From Minicystis rosea (GTDB lineage Bacteria; Myxococcota_A; Polyangia; Polyangiales; Polyangiaceae), in contig CP016211.1 of the NCBI GenBank assembly GCA_001931535.1, positions 9,532,377 to 9,596,376 of the forward strand: a stretch of DNA of 64,000 bases, given 5' to 3'. Shown in pieces: positions 56,906-64,000 of the stretch. The notes under the pieces were generated by a model, which did not search any database, was not told where the DNA came from, and saw nothing but the letters and a program-made list of their open reading frames with translations. Position numbers and translations under genes: made by a program. How positions within the stretch are numbered: the first letter of the stretch is position 1; every line of letters starts with the position of its first letter.

Positions 56906-57574
56906 GTGCCGGCCCTGATTCCTCCCTCCACCACGACCAAGCTCGCGCCGTTCACTCGAGCGGCGCGCTCGCTTTTCCGAACGTCGCTCTGCACGGTCGC
57001 GGCCGGCCTTGCGTCGCTTCCGTTCACGTCGCCGCTCGCGATCGATCCGCTGTTGCCGCGTCACGATCGGCCCGGCGGCATCTCGCTCGCCTACCGCAAG
57101 GACAACGCTCCACCTGCGGGCGAGCCCGAGCCCCTCCCGACGCTCGGCACGATCTTCAACCTGCACACCAACGAAGCCGTGGTGCTCTCCGAGACGGAGC
57201 CGGCGCCCGATCGCTTCTCCGATCTCCTCGCCGACAAGGCGCTGCGCGGCCGCGTCGACGTCGCGCCCGAGCTCATCGGCGTGCTGCGCACGCTCGTCCG
57301 CGCGCGGCCGCCGGCGCGCGTGGAGATCGTGTCCGGTTATCGCAGCCCGAAGCGCAACGAGATGATGCGCAAGAAAGGCCGCCACGTGGCCTCGCACAGC
57401 CAGCACACGATGGGACACGCCGTCGACTTCCGCGTGGAAGGCATGAGCGTGGGCGACGTGGTGCGCGCGGTGGAAGCGATGAAGTGGAAGGGCGGGATGG
57501 GCCGCTACGACGCGAAGAGCGATCTCTTCGTCCACGTCGACGTGGGACCGAACCGGCGGTGGAAGGGGAAGTGA
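56906..57574 (+). CDS. DUF882/YcbK-family M15-type peptidase
   Basis: The product is 222 residues from the GTG at 56906, with a signal-like N-terminal region. The C-terminal half holds VEIVSGYRSPKRNEMMRKKG, HSQHTMGHAVDFRVEG (zinc His and Asp) and DLFVHVDVG (third zinc ligand), the M15 D-Ala-D-Ala-type layout. It probably trims peptidoglycan stem peptides in the periplasm. The start is weak; no Shine-Dalgarno stands out. Confidence 0.87.
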   Translation: MPALIPPSTTTKLAPFTRAARSLFRTSLCTVAAGLASLPFTSPLAIDPLLPRHDRPGGISLAYRKDNAPPAGEPEPLPTLGTIFNLHTNEAVVLSETEPAPDRFSDLLADKALRGRVDVAPELIGVLRTLVRARPPARVEIVSGYRSPKRNEMMRKKGRHVASHSQHTMGHAVDFRVEGMSVGDVVRAVEAMKWKGGMGRYDAKSDLFVHVDVGPNRRWKGK

Positions 57575-57581
57575 GGCGCGC

Positions 57582-57737
57582 GAGATCGTTGGTGCTCAAA
57601 CGATCTCGGCTCCTTCACGAAGCGCCCCGACTGGGATGGCCGACAGATCGTTTGTGCTCAAACGATCTCGATCCTTCTCACGAGGTGAGCCCGACGCGGG
57701 TGAGGCGACGCACCCGATCGTTTGTGCTCAAACGATC
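57582..57737. repeat. Three tandem hairpins GATCGTTTG-TGCT-CAAACGATC
   Basis: The unit GATCGTTTG TGCT CAAACGATC forms a perfect 9-bp stem with a 4-nt loop. Copies lie around 57582-57607 (one T replaced by G), 57645-57668 and 57716-57737, about 65-70 bp apart, between the convergent DUF882 and porin genes. They may act as bidirectional terminators or as a small dispersed palindromic element. Confidence 0.75.
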
Positions 57738-57754
57738 TCGATCACCGAGCCGCG

Positions 57755-59251
57755 TCAGGGCACGCGGAAGGTGGTCTGCAGGTAGGCCCAGTGCTGGAGG
57801 GTGGCGGGGCGCTCGACGGCGAAGAGGATCTCGCGGGCGCCCGTGCCGCGGATGAAGAGGCCGTAGCCGGTCTCGATTTCGAGCGGTTGCCAGGGGGAGA
57901 TCTTGATGGTGGCGTCGATCTCGTGGCCGAGCGAGCGCGCGGTGTTGGCGGGCGCGGCGCCGATGGGGGTGAGCGCGGCGTTGGTCCAGCGGCCGCCGGG
58001 CTCGGCGAGGGCGGCGTAGTGGTAGCCGGCGATGAGGTTGAGCTCGTCGATGGGACGGACGCCGATGGTGCCGCCGCCGAACATGAGGTTCGACCAAGCG
58101 AAGAGGCTCATCGGGCTGAGCTGCGTGCGCTCGTCGGGGAGGATGGGATCGAAGCGCTTCAATGTGCCCGAGGGCTTTCCATCGTCCCCCGATGCGTACG
58201 CGCCCTGCGCGCCGAAGGTCAGGTGCCCGGGCAGCGACGTCTCCCAGCTCGCGCGCGCGGCGACGGCGAAGGCGCGCAGATCGCGGTTCTGGCCGTACCA
58301 GGCGACCTTGCCGAGCTCGTAGGCGCCTTCGACGGCGTAGCGAACGCCGCGGCGATCGCCCGAGATGCGGCCGTCGATCACGAAGGTGTTCGAGGGCGTG
58401 TACGCCGTGCCCGAGACGGGCTCGCGGACGATGCGCGCGAGGCCGGTGACCTCGACGTTGAGCAACGGCAACGCATGCCACACGGCGTTGAGGCCGTAGA
58501 GCTGCGCGCCCGATCCTTCGACCAGATCGCTCCCGGACGCGCCGAGGCTGCCCAGCGCACCCGTTGCTCCCGCAGCCGCGCCCGCGCTCGCGGTCGTCGG
58601 CCGATAGCGGCCGGGCGTGGCCAACATGGCGGCGAGCATCTCCACGTCGAAGTCGCCCGCTTGAAAGCCGAAGCGCGCCGCGTCGAGCGACCTTCCGGTC
58701 GCGGACCAATCGTTCGCGCCGAGGAGCCTGCCATCGCCCCAGCTCACCGCTTGCCGCCCGACCCGCAGGAACACGCGCCGCCCCGAGCGCGTGTGCACGT
58801 CGAGGTAAGCCTCGTAGGGCGCGAACACGGGAATCTGCGGTTGCCCCGGGCCGAGGAGCGCGGCGCCGGTGCTGCCCCAGACGCGCGCGTCCTGCAGCGT
58901 GACGGCGGCGGTGACGGGGCCGCGATCGACGGCGAGGCCGAAGCGGGAGCGCTCGCCGACGAAGTACTGGTTCTTCACGCCCGGCTGGCGATCGACGACC
59001 TTGGGCAGCGTGCTGCCGTATTCCTCGTAGAGGACCGAGGTGGGCGCGTAGGTCTCGCCGCCGGCGTCGAAGGGGTGCCGGCGGTACTCGCCGCGAACAC
59101 GGACCTCGATCAAGGGGCGGAAGGTCCATGCGCCCACGACGATCGACTCGGGGAGGGGCGTGGCTTGGGCGGCAGCCGGCGCGGCGGACGCGGCCAGCGC
59201 GAGCCCGAAGGCGACCGATACGAGCGAACGTAGCGAGAGCGATCGATTCAT
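57755..59251 (-). CDS. Alginate-export-like outer-membrane porin
   Basis: The product is 498 residues with a signal peptide (ending AAAQA). The mature protein has AlgE-type barrel strands and loops such as RPLIEVRVRGEYRRHPF, VGERSRFGLAVDRGPVTAAV, RVFLRVGRQAVSWGDGRLLG, LNLIAGYHYAAL and TLQHWAYLQTTFRVP, ending in a C-terminal aromatic-containing strand. The GRQ-x-x-x-W/x-G-D-x-R-L-x-G motif is typical of the alginate-export family. The transported solute is unknown. Confidence 0.82.
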   Translation of the reverse strand: MNRSLSLRSLVSVAFGLALAASAAPAAAQATPLPESIVVGAWTFRPLIEVRVRGEYRRHPFDAGGETYAPTSVLYEEYGSTLPKVVDRQPGVKNQYFVGERSRFGLAVDRGPVTAAVTLQDARVWGSTGAALLGPGQPQIPVFAPYEAYLDVHTRSGRRVFLRVGRQAVSWGDGRLLGANDWSATGRSLDAARFGFQAGDFDVEMLAAMLATPGRYRPTTASAGAAAGATGALGSLGASGSDLVEGSGAQLYGLNAVWHALPLLNVEVTGLARIVREPVSGTAYTPSNTFVIDGRISGDRRGVRYAVEGAYELGKVAWYGQNRDLRAFAVAARASWETSLPGHLTFGAQGAYASGDDGKPSGTLKRFDPILPDERTQLSPMSLFAWSNLMFGGGTIGVRPIDELNLIAGYHYAALAEPGGRWTNAALTPIGAAPANTARSLGHEIDATIKISPWQPLEIETGYGLFIRGTGAREILFAVERPATLQHWAYLQTTFRVP

Positions 59252-59383
59252 CGGGCCTCGGGGGCAGGGCAGGATAGGCAGCGCCCGAGCCGCTTACAAG
59301 CCACTGGGTCGTGGTCAGGTGGAGCCTCTGTTCAGGTTGAGGTTCCGTAGCGCCGGGACTCGATGTTATATGCCACGATACAA

Positions 59384-60328
59384 ATGCGCCGTTCTCACCT
59401 GGCCCTGGCAGAGGAGCGCGACCCGGACGACGACCGCGTCCCTGCGCATCCGTTCCTCAAATGGGCCGGCGGCAAGTGGTCCATCGCCCCGCGTATCGAG
59501 CGCCTGCTTCCGCACGACATTCGTGATCGCGTGTACCGCGAGCCCTTCGTGGGCGGCGGCGCGATGTTCTTCTACCTGCAGCCGCGCCGCGCGATCCTGA
59601 GCGACTCGCTCAAGGATCTGATCGAGACCTACCGCGTCGTGCAGCTCCACGTCGACGCGCTCATCAGCCGGCTCGAGCGCCTCCGCGAGACGCACTCGAC
59701 CGAGCAGTTCTACTCCATCCGCGCCGCGTTCAACGAGGAGCGGAGCGCCCCCCGCGTCGAGCGGGCCTCGTGGCTCGTCTACCTCAACAAGACGTGCTTC
59801 AACGGCCTCTTCCGCACGAACCGCGAGGGCGGCTTCAACGTGCCTGTGGGCCGCTTCAAGAACCCGGGCATCCTCGACGTCAACACGCTGCGCCTCGCGT
59901 CCGCCGCGCTCTGCGACGCGGAGCTGCTCCACGACACGTTCGATCATCTCGCCGACAGCGCCGAGCCGGGTGACGTCATCTACTTCGATCCGCCTTACGT
60001 CCCGATGTCGAAGACGGCGAGCTTCTGCGCGTACGCGGACGGCGCGTTCACGCTCCGCGATCAGGCGCGCCTCGCCGAGATGTTCCGCGAGCTCGACGAT
60101 CGCGGCTGCCTCCTCGCCCTCTCCAACAGCGACACGCCCGAGGTGCGGCGGCTCTACGCGGGCTACGACATCTCACCGATCATCGCCCCGCGCGCCATCA
60201 GCTCCAAGGCGTCGACCCGCGGCGAGGTCACCGAGCTCCTCATCCGCAACGTCTCCAAATACCCGTCCCGCACCGCGAGCCCACCCGGCCCCGGCATCGT
60301 CCCCGCGCCGCGCACGCGCAGTCGCTGA
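59384..60328 (+). CDS. D12-class DNA adenine methylase (Dam-like)
   Basis: The product is 314 residues from the ATG at 59384 (ATG at 59363 also open). Motifs are FLKWAGGKW, the SAM-binding FVGGGAMFF (about 53-61), LNKTCFNGLFRTN, and the catalytic DPPY at 202-205, in the order of Dam/DpnM-type enzymes that methylate N6 of adenine. No restriction endonuclease is adjacent, so it may be an orphan or protect against the nuclease two genes away. Site specificity is not deducible. Confidence 0.92.
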   Translation: MRRSHLALAEERDPDDDRVPAHPFLKWAGGKWSIAPRIERLLPHDIRDRVYREPFVGGGAMFFYLQPRRAILSDSLKDLIETYRVVQLHVDALISRLERLRETHSTEQFYSIRAAFNEERSAPRVERASWLVYLNKTCFNGLFRTNREGGFNVPVGRFKNPGILDVNTLRLASAALCDAELLHDTFDHLADSAEPGDVIYFDPPYVPMSKTASFCAYADGAFTLRDQARLAEMFRELDDRGCLLALSNSDTPEVRRLYAGYDISPIIAPRAISSKASTRGEVTELLIRNVSKYPSRTASPPGPGIVPAPRTRSR

Positions 60329-60486
60329 GCGGCGGCGGCACCGACATCGCGAGACGAGCCCACCCATCGTTCGTGGGCGGTGAGCGAGGTGCCGAGAGGC
60401 GCCGAGTGTCCTTCCTGCAAAGCGCTCGCGCCGCGTCATCGCGCTTTCCGCGCGTCCGCCGGCTCGATAGCCTGTGCGGCCGTTCC

Positions 60487-61356
60487 ATGAAGCAAGCTGC
60501 CAGCGTCGGCGGGAGCCCGCAGGACGTCGATCTCCGGCAAGAGCTGCGCGCCGCCGCCGCGCGGCTCGGCAAACCGAGCACCGCGAACGACCTGCGCCGC
60601 GCTCTGCCCAAGGCTCGTCAGCGGCCTGCCGCCGAGATCACGCGGATCCTCGCCGAGATGGCGCGTGAGGGCAGCATCTTCGCCGTGAAGGAAGGCAGCG
60701 CGCTGAAGTATGCGGACCGCGAGCCGGCGGCAGTGCTCGAGCCGGCGATCCGGGCCGCGCTGCGCGACGGACCTCTCACGAAGACGGAGCTCACGGCGCG
60801 CGTGAAGCGAACGGCTCCGGGATTCGAGAAGAGCCTGGCCAAGGTGCTCACCGTGGAGATCGCGCGAGGCGCGGTGCGCGAGCACCCGAAGGCCGGGAAG
60901 GGGGCGCTGCGCTACGGGCTCGAGCCACCCGACCCTGCGCCTCACCTGACCAAGGTCGTGAAGGCTCTGGGCGCGCTGCAGAAGAAGCTCGCCTCGAGCG
61001 GGGTCACGCCCGCCGCCATCCACGCGGCGCTCGGTCGAGCGCTCGGGGTCGAGCGTGCCCCCGCGCGCGACACGGAATCCGATGATGCGCTCGTCCTCGC
61101 CGCGCTCCACGATCTCGCGGCGCGCGAGCCACCGGGGTCGCTCCTCGCGGTGCGCGCCGTGCGGGCGCGCGTGCCGCTCGACAAGGAGCCGTTCGATCGC
61201 GCTGCACTCCGCCTCGCGCAGGCGGGCGCGCTGGTGCTGCACCACCACGACTTCCCGGAGAGCCTCGCCGAGGCGGAGCGCGCGCGCCTCGTGCGCGACG
61301 AGCGCGGCGTGCACTACGGCGGCATCGCGCCGCGCGAACGTAGAGGCGGACCGTGA
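60487..61356 (+). CDS. Winged-helix-like protein upstream of the ATPase-nuclease
   Basis: The product is 289 residues. The N-terminal part looks like winged-helix repeats (RQELRAAAARLGKPSTANDL, ALRDGPLTKTELTARVKRTA, VLTVEIARGAVREHPKAG); the C-terminal part repeats the theme (ALHDLAAREPPGSLLAVRAV, RARVPLDKEPFDRAALRLAQ, LVLHHHDFPESLAEAER). It lacks a signal peptide. It overlaps the next gene by 4 bp (GTGA), so it is likely a subunit or regulator of that ATPase. I do not know a named family. Confidence 0.7.
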   Translation: MKQAASVGGSPQDVDLRQELRAAAARLGKPSTANDLRRALPKARQRPAAEITRILAEMAREGSIFAVKEGSALKYADREPAAVLEPAIRAALRDGPLTKTELTARVKRTAPGFEKSLAKVLTVEIARGAVREHPKAGKGALRYGLEPPDPAPHLTKVVKALGALQKKLASSGVTPAAIHAALGRALGVERAPARDTESDDALVLAALHDLAAREPPGSLLAVRAVRARVPLDKEPFDRAALRLAQAGALVLHHHDFPESLAEAERARLVRDERGVHYGGIAPRERRGGP

Positions 61357-64000
61357 GCGCGCTCGAAGGGCTCTCGAACCCCTTCGAAGGCACCGTGGTC
61401 GCCGACGCGTGGAGCCCGGCGATCGCCGATGTGCCCACCATCCATCAAGGACCGTTCGAGCAGTGCCTGCGCGCGATCGAGAGCGCGCGCCGCGGCCGGA
61501 CCGACTCGCTCCTCATCTACGGACCGGCCGGATCCGGCAAGACGCACCTGCTCGCGCGCCTTCAGGCGCACCTCGCGGCGACGGCGAACGAGGCGCCGGA
61601 CCGAGGCCTGCACTGCGTCTTCGTATCGGTGAAGCTCCAGACCAACGCGCAGCTCCTCTGGCAGCTCGTGCGGCGCCGGCTGGCGAGCGATTTGCTCCGT
61701 AAGCAACAGGGGATCACGCAGCTCCAGCGTCTCGTGGCACACCAGCTCGCCGCGGCGCGGGGGAAGACGCCGCCGTACTGGGTGCGCGCGCTGCGCGTGC
61801 TGCCAAGCGCAGACAGCGACTCGGTGTCGGAGTACCTCCTCGAGGTCGCCGATCGCCTCGAGCTGGGCCGCGACCTGTGCGTGGTCCTCGATCACCTCGT
61901 CAACAACCGCTTCGTCATGGATGCGCGGGCGTGGCTCTCGGGCGACAGCTTGCCGGAGCACGCGCTCGCGCGGCTCGGCCTCGGCCCCGACGAGCAGGAG
62001 GATCGCGAGGACGCGGCCCGAAAGCTCGTGACGGCGCTCTGCCGCCTCGCGGGCGAGACGCTGCCGATCGTCTTTTGCTTCGATCAGATCGAGGCGCTCC
62101 AGGCCACCGCCGACGATCGCGACGCGCTCTTCCGCTTCGGCCGCATGGCGGCCGATCTCTCCGAGGCGGACGACAACGTGCTGCTCATCTCCTGCATCCA
62201 GAGCACGTTCGACGACCTGCTCCAGTCGAGCGTGCGCAGCGCCGATCGCGACCGCATCTTCAAGCGCCGCGCGCGGCTCGATCCGCTGAACCGCGCGGAG
62301 GTGGAGGCGCTCGTGATCTCCCGCCTCGACAGCGTGGAGGCGCTGCGAGAGATGCGCGCCGCGCAGCCGGGGCAGCGCTTCTACCCGTTCGATGGGGCCT
62401 TCATCTCGGAGCTCGCACACACGAGCCCGTGCGTGCCGCGGCGGGTGATCGCGGCCTCCGCCACGGCCTTCGAGGCCCTCCAGTACGGCCGGCCCGCGCC
62501 GGCGCCGGAGCCCCCGCGGGTCGACGCCTTCCTTGACGGCGCGTTCGCGGCACGTCGCGAGACCGCGCTCGCGCAGCGCACGCCGGAGGAGAGCCGCGAG
62601 ACGCTGATGCATGGCCTCCCGCTGCTCTTCCGCCTGCGCGGTGAGCAGCCGGCGGCAAAGCGGGTGCCGGGGCTCGATCTGATCCTCCCGTCGCGGGCCT
62701 CGCCACTCGCGCTCGCCATCTGCAACGAGACGAACATGAAGAGCCTCGCCGCCCACCTGCGCCAGCTCGCGCAGAGTGACGACGCGCTGAAGGGGCACAG
62801 GCTCCGGATCGTGCGTGATCCGCGCCTCCCGATCACGAAGCGGTCCGCGCGGACGCAGGACTACCTCGTCGAGCTGGAGAAGAAGGGCGCGCGGATGGTG
62901 CAGCCGAGCGTCGAGGCGCTGGCCGCGCTGGAGGCGCTGCGCTCGCTGCTCTCGGACGCACGCGCCGGCGATCTCGCGACGCGCGGCGACGCGCTCCCGG
63001 AGGCGAAGGTCGGCGCCTGGTTGAGACAGAATCTCGACGAGGCGCTCGTCGATCTCTGCGACGCGCTCGAGGGCGACGTGCGCGCCGCCGATCCAACCAG
63101 CGAAGAGCGAGAGCGCAACCTCGACGAGCTGATGCTGCGGCGCCTCGTCTCCCGGCTCGATACCGCGGCCGCGGAGATCGGCTGCTCCGCGGATGACGTG
63201 ATCGCGATCGCGCGCCGCCATCCGGATCGCTTCGGCGTGCTGGAAGGGCCACCCGTCGTGCTGTTCGTCCACGTGCCGGCCGACTCGCTCGGGGGTAAGA
63301 CCATGGCGATCGAGCTCTCGGTCAAGGATGTGCGGGAGGCGCTCTCGCGCGCCGCGGGTGACGAAGCGGGCGCGGGCGAGCCCGCGACACGGCTCCTTGG
63401 GACGTTGTTTCACGAGGTCTTCGCCGATCTGGTCGGCCGCGATCCTGCCCGCAGCGGCGTGCGTGTCGCGCTCGAGGCCGGGCGTGACGAGGCCGGAGAT
63501 CGCTTGCGACAGCACACCTACCGCGCGCTCGTCGGTCCGCGCATCGCCCGACACCACGCACACTTGCAGGAGACCGCGGAGCAAGTGCTCGTCTTCTGGG
63601 AGGCCGTGCAGAACCTCACCCGCTGGCTCGCCGAGCTCGCCTTCGAGGTGGCGGAGGCGAGGCGCGACCAGCCTCTCGACTGGGAGGACATCAACGAGCT
63701 GATCAGCGCCGAGGTCGCGCTCTCGTGCGATCTCCGCGAGCCCTCGTGGACCGACAGCGTGCGCCTGGTCGGCACGGCCGACGCGCTCGTCCGCGTCCCC
63801 GGCCGTGGCTCTTTCTGCGCCGTCGAGCTGAAGCTCGGTCGCGCGCGTCCCGTCGTCGATCTCGGCCAGGCCGCCCTCTATCGCCTCATCACCGCGCGCG
63901 CCTCGAAGACGCCGGGCGCGCTCGCGCTCCTGCGCTTCTCGCCTGTATTGGAGGAGACGCTGATCGACGCGTCGCAAGGCGCGGACGCCGATGCTCGGCT
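61353..64000 (+). CDS. P-loop ATPase fused to RecB-type PD-(D/E)XK nuclease (partial, 3' end off the window)
   Basis: The GTG at 61353 overlaps the previous stop; the frame stays open for 882 codons to the right edge. Walker A is GPAGSGKT (57-64), Walker B LPIVFCFDQIEAL (about 236-248), with sensor-like LLISCIQSTFDD next. A long helical middle follows. Near 690 GTLFHEVFADLVG corresponds to the RecB-family His motif, and about 808-838 has GTADAL, the catalytic VELKLG and QAALYRLI, the D, ExK and QxxxY motifs of PD-(D/E)XK nucleases. It is therefore an ATPase with a DNA-cutting domain. With a Dam-like methylase and winged-helix protein upstream, phage defence or DNA repair is likely, but no known system is identified. 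Confidence 0.85.
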   Translation, partial: MSALEGLSNPFEGTVVADAWSPAIADVPTIHQGPFEQCLRAIESARRGRTDSLLIYGPAGSGKTHLLARLQAHLAATANEAPDRGLHCVFVSVKLQTNAQLLWQLVRRRLASDLLRKQQGITQLQRLVAHQLAAARGKTPPYWVRALRVLPSADSDSVSEYLLEVADRLELGRDLCVVLDHLVNNRFVMDARAWLSGDSLPEHALARLGLGPDEQEDREDAARKLVTALCRLAGETLPIVFCFDQIEALQATADDRDALFRFGRMAADLSEADDNVLLISCIQSTFDDLLQSSVRSADRDRIFKRRARLDPLNRAEVEALVISRLDSVEALREMRAAQPGQRFYPFDGAFISELAHTSPCVPRRVIAASATAFEALQYGRPAPAPEPPRVDAFLDGAFAARRETALAQRTPEESRETLMHGLPLLFRLRGEQPAAKRVPGLDLILPSRASPLALAICNETNMKSLAAHLRQLAQSDDALKGHRLRIVRDPRLPITKRSARTQDYLVELEKKGARMVQPSVEALAALEALRSLLSDARAGDLATRGDALPEAKVGAWLRQNLDEALVDLCDALEGDVRAADPTSEERERNLDELMLRRLVSRLDTAAAEIGCSADDVIAIARRHPDRFGVLEGPPVVLFVHVPADSLGGKTMAIELSVKDVREALSRAAGDEAGAGEPATRLLGTLFHEVFADLVGRDPARSGVRVALEAGRDEAGDRLRQHTYRALVGPRIARHHAHLQETAEQVLVFWEAVQNLTRWLAELAFEVAEARRDQPLDWEDINELISAEVALSCDLREPSWTDSVRLVGTADALVRVPGRGSFCAVELKLGRARPVVDLGQAALYRLITARASKTPGALALLRFSPVLEETLIDASQGADADAR

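Noticed and set aside
61353..64000. Assigning the right-edge ATPase to BREX or Dnd
   Set aside because: No PglX-, PglZ-, BrxL- or Dnd-like genes are in the window, and the ATPase carries a RecB-type nuclease instead, so the name would be unsupported.

Overview
The window is GC-rich chromosomal DNA with very high GC at third codon positions. It most likely comes from a myxobacterium (Myxococcota, probably Polyangiales). That placement is inferred from gene content: a eukaryote-like Ser/Thr kinase with a PEGA tail, a DUF4388 response regulator, a Sel1-repeat lipoprotein, an AUR1-like PAP2 enzyme, TonB receptors carrying their own TonB domain, and many small lipoproteins. No rRNA, tRNA, CRISPR array, IS element or prophage was seen. 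Genes are dense, often with 1-4 bp overlaps.

Region by region: (1) 1-5765: a partial MbnP-like lipoprotein diverges from a beta-barrel protein carrying CAVCGAGDPTL. Then comes cassette A: a TonB-domain/TonB-receptor fusion and two lipoproteins, closed by a perfect 18-bp hairpin. (2) 5966-12432: a SUKH protein with an acidic tract, then a co-directional trio of Baeyer-Villiger monooxygenase, acetyl-CoA-synthetase-like ligase and HSL-type esterase, which together fit ketone breakdown to acetyl-CoA. (3) 12502-22153: a propeller-like protein, an AraC regulator, a RegB/RegA-like redox two-component pair, a His/Asp-rich membrane protein, then cassette B, a second copy of the TonB-fusion receptor plus two lipoproteins. 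(4) 22220-36499: a mixed metabolic and envelope stretch (acetyltransferase, GFA protein, MpaB-like oxygenase, Sel1 lipoprotein, metallo-hydrolase with divergent AraC regulator, DsrE-like lipoprotein, an outer-membrane protein/ECF sigma/FecR-like operon, an AUR1-like PAP2 enzyme, a hydrolase with a Cys-rich lipoprotein). (5) 37273-39695: a four-gene envelope operon (two FixH/YtkA-like lipoproteins, a beta-barrel, a CPC redoxin lipoprotein) that looks related to copper or redox handling. (6) 39824-45550: a 1631-residue multidomain cell-wall-attack protein (pesticin-like lysozyme fold, M23-like peptidase split by SH3-like insertions, EF-hand pair) with a small downstream candidate partner. (7) 45920-59251: housekeeping genes (mnmA, an RNA methyltransferase, tilS, ftsH), the kinase, a frameshifted DUF4388 regulator, a DUF882 peptidase, a three-hairpin array and a porin. 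(8) 59384-64000: a DNA adenine methylase, a winged-helix-like protein and an ATPase fused to a RecB-type PD-(D/E)XK nuclease, running off the right edge; a possible defence or DNA-processing locus.

The best candidates for something undescribed are the duplicated receptor/lipoprotein cassettes (4 and 5 kb, about 12 kb apart), the giant split-M23 protein, and the ATPase-nuclease locus at the right edge.
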